DNA of 64,000 nt from Vicinamibacterales bacterium (GTDB lineage: Bacteria > Acidobacteriota > Vicinamibacteria > Vicinamibacterales > 2-12-FULL-66-21): NCBI GenBank assembly GCA_036496585.1, contig DASXLB010000043.1, positions 1 to 64,000 on the forward strand. The letters are read 5' to 3'. The notes under the pieces were generated by a model, which saw only the letters and a program-made list of their open reading frames with translations, was not told the origin of the DNA and made no database searches. A program made the translations under genes and the position numbers. Shown here piece by piece: positions 41,963-50,864 of this stretch; position 1 is the first letter of the stretch, and each line of letters starts with the position of its first letter.

Positions 41963-43235
41963 GTTCGGCCGCCGGCGGCTGATAGGCGGCGGCACGCCGG
42001 CTGCGCCAGGCGACCAGCGCGAGCCGCGGCAGCAGCCGTGGGAAATGCCAGAGGAGGCGGCGGCGGGCCGCCCGGTACGAGAGGCGTCCGCTGCCGTAGT
42101 CGACGAGGGTGTCGGCGAAGGCACGGTGCGTGCTGGCGCCGCGCACGATGTTGTCCATGCGCTCGCGCGACGGGAAGAGGTGCTTCTGGATCAACACCGA
42201 GTCGCGAAGTTCCGCGCCGATCTCACGGCGCCAGGCGCGCACGTAGGTCCGCCGCGCCCGCGCCGGCTCGATGACACTCCCCTCGCGCGCCGCCAGCACG
42301 GCAGCGGCGGCGAGATCGCCGGTGACCATCGCGTAGTAGATCCCCTCGGCCGAGAAGCCGTTGACGAAACCGCCGGCGTCGCCGGTCAGCAGCACGCGAC
42401 CCTGCGCGGTCGTCGGCAGCGGCCCGCCGATCGGAATCAGGAACGGCGTGAAGTGCTCGCGCTGCGACGCTCCGTCGAGCATGCCGCGGCGGCGCAGGTC
42501 GGCGACGAACGACTGCTGCAGATCGTAGGGGGCGACGTCGACCTGCTTCTGGAAGAACGGCAGCACATAGCCGATGCCGACGTTGACGTGCGCGCGCTTC
42601 GGGAACACATAGGCGTAGCCGTGCGCGCCGCCGTAGCCGTAGAAGACCGACAGCGTTTCGGGCTCGGCGGCGCGCAGCGTCTCGATCGGCGTCTCCTCCA
42701 TCATGTCGAGCGCGAGCCGGGCGCGCGGCCAGCCGCGATTGAGGCCGAGCCGGCGGGCGACCACGCTGTTGACGCCGTCGGCCGCGATCACGAACGGCGC
42801 GCGGAAGGTGCGGCCGTCGCGGGTGCGCAGCGTCACGGCGTCGCCGTCCTGGGTCGCCTGCGCGATCGCCGCCGGCGCCACGATCTCCGCGCCGGCCTCG
42901 CGCGCCAGCGACGCCAGCATCGCGTCGTACTCGATGCGGCGGATCAGCACCACCGCCGGTCCGTTCGATTGCATGCGGAACACGCCGCCCGACGGTCCCT
43001 CGAGATAGAGACTTGACACCGCGTGCGAGGGAATCTGCGCGAGCGCGTCCCGCAGGTACGGAAAGCGGCCGAAGACCCGCGTGCTGATGCCGCCGCCGCA
43101 TGGCTTCTGACGCGGCAGCGGATCGCGCTCGAGCACGAGGACGCGCACGCCGGCGCGCGCGAGCTGCAGCGCGGCCGTCGATCCGGCCGGCCCCGTACCG
43201 GCGACGATCACCTCGGCGTCGTGCTGTAAGCTCAT
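41955..43235 (-). CDS. Geranylgeranyl-reductase-family FAD oxidoreductase
   Basis: A 426-residue FAD protein. The dinucleotide site at the N-terminus is EVIVAGTGPAGSTAALQLAR followed by LVLERDPLPRQKPCGGGIST. The second FAD motif is RVLLTGDAGGFVNGFSAEGI. These plus the KPCGG segment place it in the geranylgeranyl reductase/digeranylgeranylglycerophospholipid reductase family, which saturates isoprenoid double bonds. In bacteria many members act on quinone or carotenoid-like lipids. No other isoprenoid gene is adjacent. The ATG at 43235 is 14 bases from the divergent PilZ gene. Confidence 0.85.
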   Translation of the reverse strand: MSLQHDAEVIVAGTGPAGSTAALQLARAGVRVLVLERDPLPRQKPCGGGISTRVFGRFPYLRDALAQIPSHAVSSLYLEGPSGGVFRMQSNGPAVVLIRRIEYDAMLASLAREAGAEIVAPAAIAQATQDGDAVTLRTRDGRTFRAPFVIAADGVNSVVARRLGLNRGWPRARLALDMMEETPIETLRAAEPETLSVFYGYGGAHGYAYVFPKRAHVNVGIGYVLPFFQKQVDVAPYDLQQSFVADLRRRGMLDGASQREHFTPFLIPIGGPLPTTAQGRVLLTGDAGGFVNGFSAEGIYYAMVTGDLAAAAVLAAREGSVIEPARARRTYVRAWRREIGAELRDSVLIQKHLFPSRERMDNIVRGASTHRAFADTLVDYGSGRLSYRAARRRLLWHFPRLLPRLALVAWRSRRAAAYQPPAAEHG

Positions 43236-43237
43236 GC

Positions 43238-43243
43238 TAGACT
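43238..43243 (+). promoter_or_regulatory. TANNNT -10-like box, 6 nt before ATG start
   Basis: TAGACT followed by CACCGG and the ATG at 43250 of the PilZ gene. No Shine-Dalgarno; spacing fits transcription starting at the start codon. Confidence 0.4.
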
Positions 43244-43249
43244 CACCGG

Positions 43250-43951
43250 ATGTCCGCGGCCGTACTGGTCATCGCTGCCGAAAACCTGATGCCCGGCCTT
43301 CGCGAGCGCGTCAAGGTCGAGGGGGACATCATCACGTTTTCCGACACCGAGCCGATCCAGGCGCTCCAGGCCATCATGGATCAGCGGCCGCCGCTCGTCG
43401 TGCTCGAGCGGCTGTTCGCCGCGACGCCGCGCGGCGCGGCCCTCGTCAACCGGATCAAGAGCGATCCGCAGCTGGCGATCGTCGAGGTGCGCGTGATGTC
43501 GCACACCGGCGACTACTCGCGGCAGGTGGTGAAGCCGACCGCGGTGCCGGCGCCCGCCCAGCCGGTCGCCGTCGGCGCCGCGCAGCCGTCGGCCGCGCCG
43601 ATCGCGACCGACGAGCCGGCGCGGCTCGACTGGCATGGCACCCGCCGCGCGCCGCGCTTCCGCCTCGGCGGCATCGAGCTGCAGCTCGATGGCAACCCGG
43701 CGGCGGTCGTCGATTTGTCGACGGTCGGCGCGCAGGTGATCTCGCCGACGATCCTGCGGCCGAACCAGAAAGTCCGTATCAGCCTGCCGCACGACGACTT
43801 CGTCCTGCGTTTCCGCGGCGCGATCGCCTGGGCGAAGTTCGAGCTGCCCAAGGCGCCCGTCGCCGCTCCCCAGTACCGCGCCGGCGTCGAGTTCATCGAC
43901 GGCGACGCCGCCGCGCTCGACCGGGTCATCGAGCGCAATCGCGGCAACTAG
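43250..43951 (+). CDS. PilZ-domain protein with receiver-like N-terminus
   Basis: A 233-residue protein. The first ~85 residues alternate beta and alpha (AAVLVIAAENLMPGLRERVK, PLVVLERLFAATPRGAALVN) like a degenerate response-regulator receiver without a clear phosphorylatable Asp. An alanine/proline linker follows. Residues ~135-230 are a PilZ domain: RRAPRFRLGGIELQLDGNPA, then VVDLSTVGAQVISP, with RRAPR providing the RxxxR and D-L-S-T-V-G-A the D/NxSxxG motif for cyclic-di-GMP. This domain order recurs in deltaproteobacterial and acidobacterial motility or gliding regulators. It is divergent from the reductase gene. Cyclic-di-GMP binding is inferred from the motifs. Confidence 0.85.
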   Translation: MSAAVLVIAAENLMPGLRERVKVEGDIITFSDTEPIQALQAIMDQRPPLVVLERLFAATPRGAALVNRIKSDPQLAIVEVRVMSHTGDYSRQVVKPTAVPAPAQPVAVGAAQPSAAPIATDEPARLDWHGTRRAPRFRLGGIELQLDGNPAAVVDLSTVGAQVISPTILRPNQKVRISLPHDDFVLRFRGAIAWAKFELPKAPVAAPQYRAGVEFIDGDAAALDRVIERNRGN

Positions 43952-43995
43952 CCGGATCGCTTCGAGCCGCGCCCACCCGACGGCGCGGCGTCCTT

Positions 43996-45294
43996 CTACC
44001 GTCCGAACCATGTCGCGGCGATCGAGTCCGCGCGGATGATCGTGTCCTCGCGCGCCGAGCCAGTCGAAAGCACCGCCGCGGGGACGCCGGTCAGCGCCTC
44101 GAGCCGCGCGATGTAGCGCTGCGCGTCGGCCGGCAGATCCGCGTAACGGCGGATGCCGGCGGTGGGCTGCGACCAGCCCGGCATCGTTTCGTAGATCGGC
44201 TCGCACCGCGACAGTTGCGCGATCTCCCCAGGGAATTCGTGCAGCGTCGCGCCGTCGCAGCGATACGCGGTGCAGATCTGCAGCTCGGGCATGCCGTCCA
44301 GCACGTCGAGCTTGGTCAACGCCAGCGCGTCGAGCCCGTTGACGCGGACGGCGTAGCGGACCGCGACCGCGTCGAACCAGCCGCAGCGGCGCGGCCGTCC
44401 GGTGACGGCGCCGAATTCCTGGCCGGTCTCGCGCAAGCGGGTGCCGATCGCGCCGAAGAGCTCGGTGGGCAGCGGCCCCTCACCGACACGCGTCGTGTAC
44501 GCCTTGGCCACGCCGAGCACGCCGTCGATGGCGCGCGGCGGCACGCCGAGGCCGGTGCAGATACCGCCGGTCGTCGCGTTCGAGGAGGTGACGTAGGGAT
44601 ACGTGCCGTGATCGATGTCGAGCAGCGTTCCCTGCGCGCCCTCGAACATGATCGGGCGCCCGGCGCGGCGCGCCTCCGCCAGGAAGAGCGACACGTCGCG
44701 CACCCACGGCTGCATGCGTGTCCAGGCGCGCCGCGCGTCGGCGATCACCTGATCGGCGTCCATCTGGGTGTCGCCGATGATCCGGTTGCGGGCGTCGACG
44801 TTGTGGCGGATTGCGCTCGCCAGCGCCTCTTCGTTGGCCAGATCGCCGACCCGCACCCCGCGGCGTGCGATCTTGTCCTCGTAGGCTGGGCCGATGCCGC
44901 GCGAGGTGGTGCCGATCTTGCGCTCGCCGCGCCGCGCTTCGCTCAGCAGATCCAGTTCGCGATGGTACGGCAGGATGAGGTGCGCCTTGTCGCTCACGAC
45001 GAGCCGGCCGTCGATCGCAACGCCGGCGGCCGCGAGCTCGTCGATTTCGGCAAACAGCGCCTGCGGATCGACGACGAGCCCGTTGCCGATCACGCAGGTG
45101 ATGCCGGGATGGAGGATGCCCGAGGGCAGCAGCCGCAGCACGAACTTACGCCCGTTGGCGTAGACCGTGTGGCCCGCGTTGTGGCCGCCCTGATAGCGCG
45201 CCACGATCTCGAAGTTCGGCGTCAGCAGGTCGACGACCTTGCCCTTCCCCTCGTCGCCCCACTGCGCGCCCAGCACCGCAATGTTGTTGGACAT
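43996..45294 (-). CDS. purA: Adenylosuccinate synthetase
   Basis: A 432-residue adenylosuccinate synthetase, full length. It joins IMP and aspartate using GTP in de novo AMP synthesis, in the cytoplasm. Visible motifs are the P-loop-like AVLGAQWGDEGKGKVVDL at residues 6-21, YQGGHNAGHTVYANG with the catalytic histidine, TTSRGIGPAYEDKIARRGVR, MFEGAQGTLLDIDHGTYPY and VTSSNATTGGICTGLGVPP. GRPRRCGWFDAVAVRYAVR and LTKLDVLDG complete the pattern. The enzyme stands alone here, not in a pur operon. Start at ATG 45294, with TAGAAT on the minus strand 11 bases upstream. It shares the 41-base intergenic region with divergent hutH. Confidence 0.97.
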   Translation of the reverse strand: MSNNIAVLGAQWGDEGKGKVVDLLTPNFEIVARYQGGHNAGHTVYANGRKFVLRLLPSGILHPGITCVIGNGLVVDPQALFAEIDELAAAGVAIDGRLVVSDKAHLILPYHRELDLLSEARRGERKIGTTSRGIGPAYEDKIARRGVRVGDLANEEALASAIRHNVDARNRIIGDTQMDADQVIADARRAWTRMQPWVRDVSLFLAEARRAGRPIMFEGAQGTLLDIDHGTYPYVTSSNATTGGICTGLGVPPRAIDGVLGVAKAYTTRVGEGPLPTELFGAIGTRLRETGQEFGAVTGRPRRCGWFDAVAVRYAVRVNGLDALALTKLDVLDGMPELQICTAYRCDGATLHEFPGEIAQLSRCEPIYETMPGWSQPTAGIRRYADLPADAQRYIARLEALTGVPAAVLSTGSAREDTIIRADSIAATWFGR

Positions 45295-45320
45295 CTGACC
45301 GCGGTATTCTACCTTTTCAA

Positions 45321-45326
45321 TATGAT
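45321..45326 (+). promoter_or_regulatory. TANNNT -10-like box, 9 nt before ATG start
   Basis: TATGAT followed by CGCGTTCAC and the ATG at 45336 of hutH. No Shine-Dalgarno in the spacer and no good -35, so a short-leader promoter is plausible. Confidence 0.4.
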
Positions 45327-45335
45327 CGCGTTCAC

Positions 45336-46877
45336 ATGATCCGGCTCGACGGCGAAAATCTGACGCTCGCCGATCTGCAGGCGATCGCCGACTTGGGCGC
45401 GCCGGTGGCGCTGGCGCCGGCGGCGGCGGCCGCGGTCGACGCTGCCCGCGCGGTGGTCGATCGCCATGCCGACGGCGATGCGCCGGTCTACGGCGTCAAC
45501 ACCGGCTTCGGGTCGCTGGCCGAAGTGCGCATCGCCAGGAGCGCGCTCGACGAGCTGCAGCGCAACCTGCTGCGCAGCCACGCCGCCGGCGTCGACGTGC
45601 CGCTGCCGGCGCGTGCGGTGCGCGCGATGATGGCGCTGCGCGCCAACGCGCTGGCCAAGGGGTTCTCGGGCATCCGCCGCGACACCCTCGATCTGCTGAT
45701 CGCGGCGCTCAACGCACGCGTCCACCCGATCGTGCCCAGCCGCGGCTCGGTCGGGGCAAGCGGCGATCTGGCCCCGCTCGCCCACCTCTCGCTCGTCCTG
45801 ATCGGCGAAGGACACGCGACGGTCGGCGACGATCCCTCGACCGTCGACGGCGCGGCCGCGCTGGCGGGCGCCGGTCTGGCGCCGGTGACGCTCGGACCGA
45901 AGGAAGGGCTGGCGCTGATCAACGGCACCCAGGCGTCGACCGCCGTCGCGGCGCTCGCGGTGCTCGGCGCCGAACGGCTGGCGCGCGCCGCCGACCTCGC
46001 CGCGGCGCTGACCATCGACGGGCTGCGCGGCTCCTACCATCCGTTCGAAGCCCGCCTCCACGCGCCACGGCCGCACCCCGGCCAGCAGCGGTCGGCCGCC
46101 AATCTCCTGGCGCTCCTCCAGGACAGCGCCATCAATCGATCTCACGAGAATTGCGGCCGCGTCCAGGACGCCTACTCGATGCGCTGCGCGCCGCAGGTGC
46201 ACGGCGCCGCCCGCGACGCCTGCGCCTACGCCCGCGCCGCGATCGAGATCGAGATGAACGCCGCGACCGACAACCCGATGGTGTTCGCCGATGTCGACAC
46301 CGCCGGCCCGGGGGCCGGCGATATTGTCTCGGGCGGCAACTTCCACGGCGCGCCGGTCGCAATCGCGGCGGATCTGCTGGTGCTCGGCCTGGTCCAGCTC
46401 GCCACCATCTCGGAACGCCGGTCGGATCGGCTCGTCAATCCGGCGCTCAGCGGGCTGGCGCCGTTTCTCACCCGCGATTCGGGACTGCATTCGGGCTACA
46501 TGCTGGCCCAGGTGACCGCGGCGGCGCTGACCTCGGAACTCAAGACGCTCGCGCATCCGGCGAGCGCCGACACGATCCCGACGTCGGCCAACCGCGAGGA
46601 CCATGTCAGCATGAGCATGGCGGCCGCGCTCAAGGCGGAGCGCGCGCTCACGCTCGCGACGCGGGTCATCGCGATCGAGGTGCTGCTCGCCTGCCAGGCG
46701 ATCGATCTGCTCGCGCCGTTGACGACCTCGCCGGCGCTGGCACCGGTGCACGCGCGCGTGCGATCCGACGTCGCGACGCTGGCCGGCGATCGTCCACCCT
46801 CACCGGATATCGAATCGATCGCGGCACTCATCTCCTCCGGATCGCTGGAGCGCTCGTGCGCATCAGAAGTCAAGTAA
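45336..46877 (+). CDS. hutH: Histidine ammonia-lyase
   Basis: A 513-residue histidine ammonia-lyase, the first step of histidine degradation (histidine to urocanate plus ammonia). The MIO prosthetic group forms from Ala141-Ser142-Gly143 in RGSVGASGDLAPLAHL. Tyr52/53 region (DAPVYGVNTGFGSLAEV), QRNLLRSHAAGVD, LALINGTQAST and QDAYSMRCAPQVHGA are also diagnostic. Length is usual. The next plus-strand gene is urocanate hydratase (102 bases on, with its own promoter), so the hut pathway is local, but hutI/hutG or hutF are not in this window. The ATG at 45336 has a TATGAT box nine bases upstream. Confidence 0.96.
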   Translation: MIRLDGENLTLADLQAIADLGAPVALAPAAAAAVDAARAVVDRHADGDAPVYGVNTGFGSLAEVRIARSALDELQRNLLRSHAAGVDVPLPARAVRAMMALRANALAKGFSGIRRDTLDLLIAALNARVHPIVPSRGSVGASGDLAPLAHLSLVLIGEGHATVGDDPSTVDGAAALAGAGLAPVTLGPKEGLALINGTQASTAVAALAVLGAERLARAADLAAALTIDGLRGSYHPFEARLHAPRPHPGQQRSAANLLALLQDSAINRSHENCGRVQDAYSMRCAPQVHGAARDACAYARAAIEIEMNAATDNPMVFADVDTAGPGAGDIVSGGNFHGAPVAIAADLLVLGLVQLATISERRSDRLVNPALSGLAPFLTRDSGLHSGYMLAQVTAAALTSELKTLAHPASADTIPTSANREDHVSMSMAAALKAERALTLATRVIAIEVLLACQAIDLLAPLTTSPALAPVHARVRSDVATLAGDRPPSPDIESIAALISSGSLERSCASEVK

Positions 46878-46896
46878 AGTTTTTTTCAGAATCAAT

Positions 46897-46925
46897 TTGA
46901 CAACGCGCGCGTACGTTTCTAGATT
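46897..46925 (+). promoter_or_regulatory. Sigma70-type promoter of hutU
   Basis: TTGACA at 46897-46902, 17 bases, TAGATT at 46920-46925: a near-consensus promoter. Transcription would start near 46932. This makes the GTG at 46941 improbable as start and supports the ATG at 46980. The AT-rich stretch just upstream (TAAAGTTTTTTTCAG, 46875-46889) may act as an UP element or hutH terminator. Confidence 0.7.
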
Positions 46926-46979
46926 GCTATTCTCCTGCGCGTGACGACTGCGACGCCGCGCGCGGAGTGTTTCCGAGAC

Positions 46980-48683
46980 ATGAGGACCCTGAGCCGCCAC
47001 GTCAGCGCGCCGCGCGGCGCCGTGATCTCGTGCAAAGGATGGCCGCAGGAAGCCGCCCTTCGCATGCTGATGAACAACCTCGACCCCGACGTGGCGGAGC
47101 GGCCTGACGATCTCGTCGTCTACGGCGGCTCCGGACGCGCCGCCCGGTCGTGGGAGGCGTTCGACGCGATCGTCGACACGCTGCGCCGGCTCGAACACGA
47201 CGAAACGCTGCTCGTCCAGTCCGGCAAGCCGGTGGCCGTCTTCCGCACCCACCCCTGGGCGCCGCGCGTCCTCATCGTCAACGCCATGCTCGTGCCGGCG
47301 TGGGCCGACTGGAAGACATTCCGCGATCTCGAGGATCGCGGCCTGACGATGTACGGCCAGATGACCGCCGGCAGCTGGATCTACATCGGCACCCAGGGCA
47401 TCCTGCAAGGCACCTACGAGACGCTCGCTGAACTGGCACGCCGTCACTTCGGCGGCTCGCTCGCCGCGCGGGTCGTCGTGACGGCCGGCCTCGGCGGCAT
47501 GGGCGGCGCCCAGCCGCTCGCCATCACCATGAACGGCGGGATCGCGCTCGTCGTCGAAGTCGATCGCGCCCGCATCGCCCGCCGCCTGGCGACCGGCTAC
47601 GTCGACGAGCACGTTCAGACGCTCGACGCCGCGCTCGCGCGGGTCGAGACGCTGCGCGCCGCCGGCCAGGCGCGCGCCATCGCCCTCGAGGCCAATGCCG
47701 CCGACGTGATCCCCGAGCTCGGACGGCGCGGCTTCGTGCCCGACGTCGTCACCGATCAGACCTCGGCGCACGACGCGCTCGCCGGCTACGTGCCCAACGG
47801 CCTGTCGCTCGCCGAGGCGACCGCGTTGCGGAGCGCCGACCCTGCCGAGTACGAACGGCGCGCGATGGCGGCGATGGCCACGCACGTGCGCGGCATCCGC
47901 GCGCTGCAGGATCGCGGCGCGATCGCGTTCGACTACGGCAACAACATCCGCGCGCAGGCCGAGAAGGCCGGCGTCGCCGACGCGTTCCGCATTCCCGGGT
48001 TCGTGCCGGAGTACATCCGCCCGCTGTTCTGCCGCGGCAAGGGGCCGTTCCGTTGGGCCGCGCTGTCGGGCGATCCCGCGGACATCGCGGCCACCGACGC
48101 GCTCGCGCTCGAGATGTTCGCGTCGGATACGGCGCTCTGCCGCTGGATCCGCCTCGCCGCCGAGCGGGTCGCGTTCCAGGGGCTGCCGGCCCGCATCTTC
48201 TGGCTGGGCTATGGCGAGCGCGCGCGCTTCGGGCTGGCGATCAACGACCTCGTGCGCCGCGGCGTGATCTCCGCGCCGATCGTCATCGGCCGCGATCATC
48301 TCGACACCGGCTCGGTCGCCTCTCCCTACCGCGAGACAGAGGGCATGCGCGACGGCAGCGACGCCATCGCCGACTGGCCGATCCTCAATGCGCTGCTGAA
48401 TACCTCGTCGGGCGCGACCTGGGTGTCGGTGCACCACGGCGGCGGCGTCGGCATCGGATACTCCCTGCACGCCGGCATGGTCATCGTCGCCGACGGCACC
48501 CGCGAAGCCGACGAGAAGCTGCAGCGCGTGCTGACCGGCGATCCCGGCAGCGGGGTCGTCCGCCATGCCGACGCCGGCTATCCCGAGGCGATCGCCACTG
48601 CCAGTGAACATGGCATCGACATGCCGATGTTGCGCGTGAACCCGGGCATGAAACCTGGTACAAACCCTGGTACAAATCGATGA
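46980..48683 (+). CDS. hutU: Urocanate hydratase
   Basis: A 567-residue urocanase, second step of histidine degradation (urocanate to imidazolone propionate), cytoplasmic, NAD+-dependent. Diagnostic segments are [80 protein letters not shown] (NAD+ binding), [17 protein letters not shown] and [20 protein letters not shown]. The last ~14 residues ([14 protein letters not shown]) are a repeat-derived extension. The start at 46980 fits the promoter at 46897-46925; an in-frame GTG at 46941 is too near the predicted transcription start. The stop overlaps the next ATG (ATGA), coupling it to an ATPase gene. Confidence 0.95.
   Translation: MRTLSRHVSAPRGAVISCKGWPQEAALRMLMNNLDPDVAERPDDLVVYGGSGRAARSWEAFDAIVDTLRRLEHDETLLVQSGKPVAVFRTHPWAPRVLIVNAMLVPAWADWKTFRDLEDRGLTMYGQMTAGSWIYIGTQGILQGTYETLAELARRHFGGSLAARVVVTAGLGGMGGAQPLAITMNGGIALVVEVDRARIARRLATGYVDEHVQTLDAALARVETLRAAGQARAIALEANAADVIPELGRRGFVPDVVTDQTSAHDALAGYVPNGLSLAEATALRSADPAEYERRAMAAMATHVRGIRALQDRGAIAFDYGNNIRAQAEKAGVADAFRIPGFVPEYIRPLFCRGKGPFRWAALSGDPADIAATDALALEMFASDTALCRWIRLAAERVAFQGLPARIFWLGYGERARFGLAINDLVRRGVISAPIVIGRDHLDTGSVASPYRETEGMRDGSDAIADWPILNALLNTSSGATWVSVHHGGGVGIGYSLHAGMVIVADGTREADEKLQRVLTGDPGSGVVRHADAGYPEAIATASEHGIDMPMLRVNPGMKPGTNPGTNR
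48654..48676 (+). repeat. Direct repeat at the 3' end of hutU
   Basis: Two copies of CCTGGTACAAA (48654-48664 and 48666-48676), 12 bases apart, preceded by a diverged copy. They encode the P-G-T-N repeat at the urocanase C-terminus. Being 12 bases long, the unit stays in frame; it overlaps the run-up to the next gene. Confidence 0.75.
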
Positions 48684-49873
48684 TGGTTCCCGAGCGTCCC
48701 ACGCTGGAGCGCCGTGTGCTGGCCGCCCTCGACGGATCGGCTGGCAACGGCCCACGGATCCCCGTCGTGCTGGGCGGCTGCGGCAGCGGCCGCACATCCC
48801 TGCTGCTTCGTCTGCGCGATTTGATCGGGCGCACGCAGGCGCAGTACATCGACGTCGAACGGATCGCGACCACGCCCGAGCGTTTCCTGCAGGCGGTGCG
48901 CACCGCCTCCCCGTTTCCCGCCGTCCCCGGCCAGCCGGCGCCTGGCAGCGAAGCCGGCGCGCGGGACGCCTTTGACGCGACGCTCGCTTTTCTCGACACC
49001 GCGCGGGCTCCCGGCACCTCGCCGGCGACGTTCCTGCTCGACGAATTCCTCGAGCTGCGGACGTTCGAGAGCTTCCCCGGGCTGCGCAGCGTGCTCCGCG
49101 ACCTGCTCGGCGCGCTCGCCTCGAGCGGCAACCGCTTCGTGCTGACGACGCGTTACGCGGCGCGGGCCTACCGGCTGCTGCGCGACGCGCCGGCCCAGTT
49201 CGAGATCGTCCACGTCGCCCCGCTCAGCGCCGCCGAGATCCGGGCCACCCTGCCGGGCGCGCACGCCGACGACCACGTGCGTGGCGCGGCCGAGGCGGAA
49301 GAGGAAGTGGAGCGCCACCGCGACGAGCTCGCGCGCCTCGTGCACGTGCTGTCGGACGGCCGCCCGTCCTACGCCCGCGCCATCGCCGAAACCGCGACGG
49401 CGCTCGGTCAGCGCGGCACCGCCGACCCGGTCAGCGCGCTCGCGGCGCTGCTCTCCCCCGGCGGACAGCTCGCCCAGACCTGCCGGTTCTGTTACGAATT
49501 GCGGCTGCACCGCGCCCGCGGCTACGGCGCGCTGAAGGCCATCCTCGAAGTGCTCGCGCAGCAGGAGCCGCTGACGCTGACCGAGATCGCGCAGCGGCTG
49601 CGGCGCACGCCTGGCTCGACCAAGGACTATCTGTCGTGGCTCGAGGACGTCGACCTCATCACCTCCCGGCAGAAGCGCTACAGCTTCGTGGATCCGATGC
49701 TCCGCCTGTGGGTCCGCCTGCACTGCCACTCGGTGCCGCCCGGCGACGAAGACGTCACGCGCGAGCTGCACGCCTACGTCATGGCGCGCCTCCCGCACGG
49801 CGAGCCGTCGCTGGCGATGGCCGGCACACCGCTCGAGCCGTCGAAGTACAGCGGGATTATCGAGATCGACTGA
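48680..49873 (+). CDS. ATPase with C-terminal winged helix (archaeal ATPase-like)
   Basis: A 397-residue P-loop ATPase. Walker A is GGCGSGRTS (residues 32-40) and Walker B is FLLDE (118-122). [20 protein letters not shown] and [20 protein letters not shown] (sensor-like) follow. The C-terminal ~110 residues form a winged helix: [40 protein letters not shown] and [15 protein letters not shown]. This arrangement matches the ATPase_2/archaeal ATPase and wHTH group. Function unknown. Translationally coupled to hutU (ATGA at 48680-48683), though nothing in the sequence suggests a role in histidine use; a second ATG at 48683 is possible. Confidence 0.85.
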   Translation: MMVPERPTLERRVLAALDGSAGNGPRIPVVLGGCGSGRTSLLLRLRDLIGRTQAQYIDVERIATTPERFLQAVRTASPFPAVPGQPAPGSEAGARDAFDATLAFLDTARAPGTSPATFLLDEFLELRTFESFPGLRSVLRDLLGALASSGNRFVLTTRYAARAYRLLRDAPAQFEIVHVAPLSAAEIRATLPGAHADDHVRGAAEAEEEVERHRDELARLVHVLSDGRPSYARAIAETATALGQRGTADPVSALAALLSPGGQLAQTCRFCYELRLHRARGYGALKAILEVLAQQEPLTLTEIAQRLRRTPGSTKDYLSWLEDVDLITSRQKRYSFVDPMLRLWVRLHCHSVPPGDEDVTRELHAYVMARLPHGEPSLAMAGTPLEPSKYSGIIEID

Positions 49874-49913
49874 GGACGGTTGTCATCGAAGCAGCCGGAG
49901 CGGCCGCGAGATC

Positions 49914-50864
49914 TCAGTCGCTGAGCTTTTCCAGCGCGGCCTTGGCTGCGGCCTGTGCCGCTTCCTTCTTGCTGCGCCCTTCGGCGCGCGCCAACCCTTC
50001 GCCGCCGACCACCACCTCCACGACGAACGATTTGCGGTGATCGGGTCCCACTTCGGCCGCGAGCCGGTAGACCGGCAGTCCCCGGCCCTTCGACTGCAGC
50101 CATTCCTGCAGCGCCGACTTCCAGTCGTCGGTGAATGACGCCGCGGCGCCGGTGCGCCGCGCCTCGGCGATGAGGTCCTGGAACTCCTGTTCGATGAAGG
50201 CCCGCGCCGGCTCGACGCCGCCGTCGAGATAGACCGCGGCGATCAGCGCCTCGTAACAATCGGCGATGATCGCGTGCTTGCCGCGGCCGCCGGTCTTCTC
50301 CTCGCCGCGCCCGAGGATCAGGAACTGCCCGAGGTCGAGCGCCGCGCCAAGCTTCGCCAGCGCCGCCGACGACACCAGCGACGCCTTCAGCTTCGACTTC
50401 TGCCCTTCGTTGTGCTGCGGGAACTCGCGGAACAGCATGTCGGCGATGACGAAGCCGAGCACCGAGTCGCCGAGAAACTCCATCGACTCGTTGTCGAAGA
50501 CGCCGCCGCTGGCGTCCTCGTGCACGCGTGAGCGGTGCGTCAGCGCGTGCTCGAGCAGACCGCGGTCCTTGAAGCGGTAGGCAATGCGGCGCTCGAGCGG
50601 CTCCAGCTCCGTGCCGAACGGGACGACCCGGCCGCCCTGGACTTCGTCGCGGTGGCTGTCGATGATGCGGGTCGCGGCGGCGGCGTGCTCGGGGGCGACC
50701 GCGATCCGCCGCTCCCACGACTGGTCGTTGAGCGCCAGCGGAAACACGGTGCGTGAGTTGTTGCTGAGCAGCACCGACGGGATGTCGTGGGTCTCGAGCA
50801 GCCCGCGAATGACGCTCGCCTCGATCTCGGACGGCGTGTGGAAGATGACGACCAGATCGTTCAT
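49914..50864 (-). CDS. rnc: Ribonuclease III with N-terminal DUF2007-like domain
   Basis: A 316-residue protein. Residues 1-72 (NDLVVIFHTPSEIEASVIRG, LLETHDIPSVLLSNNSRTVF, RIAVAPEHAAAATRIIDSHR) are a DUF2007/putative signal-transducing domain. Residues ~87-235 are the RNase III domain with FDNESMEFLGDSVLGFVIAD (E126, E129, D133) and HAIIADCYEALIAAVYLDGG (D202, E205), the expected metal ligands. Residues ~245-314 are a dsRNA-binding domain (WKSALQEWLQSKGRGLPVYR, EGRSKKEAAQAAAKAALEKL). It cleaves double-stranded RNA in rRNA processing. The usual RNase III is ~230 residues, so the N-terminal domain is an addition. The ATG (50864) overlaps the SpoIIE phosphatase stop (ATGA). Confidence 0.93.
   Translation of the reverse strand: MNDLVVIFHTPSEIEASVIRGLLETHDIPSVLLSNNSRTVFPLALNDQSWERRIAVAPEHAAAATRIIDSHRDEVQGGRVVPFGTELEPLERRIAYRFKDRGLLEHALTHRSRVHEDASGGVFDNESMEFLGDSVLGFVIADMLFREFPQHNEGQKSKLKASLVSSAALAKLGAALDLGQFLILGRGEEKTGGRGKHAIIADCYEALIAAVYLDGGVEPARAFIEQEFQDLIAEARRTGAAASFTDDWKSALQEWLQSKGRGLPVYRLAAEVGPDHRKSFVVEVVVGGEGLARAEGRSKKEAAQAAAKAALEKLSD

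Noticed and set aside
46863..48797. A 644-codon minus-strand frame
   Set aside because: Exact antisense shadow of hutU; the plus-strand protein has all urocanase motifs.
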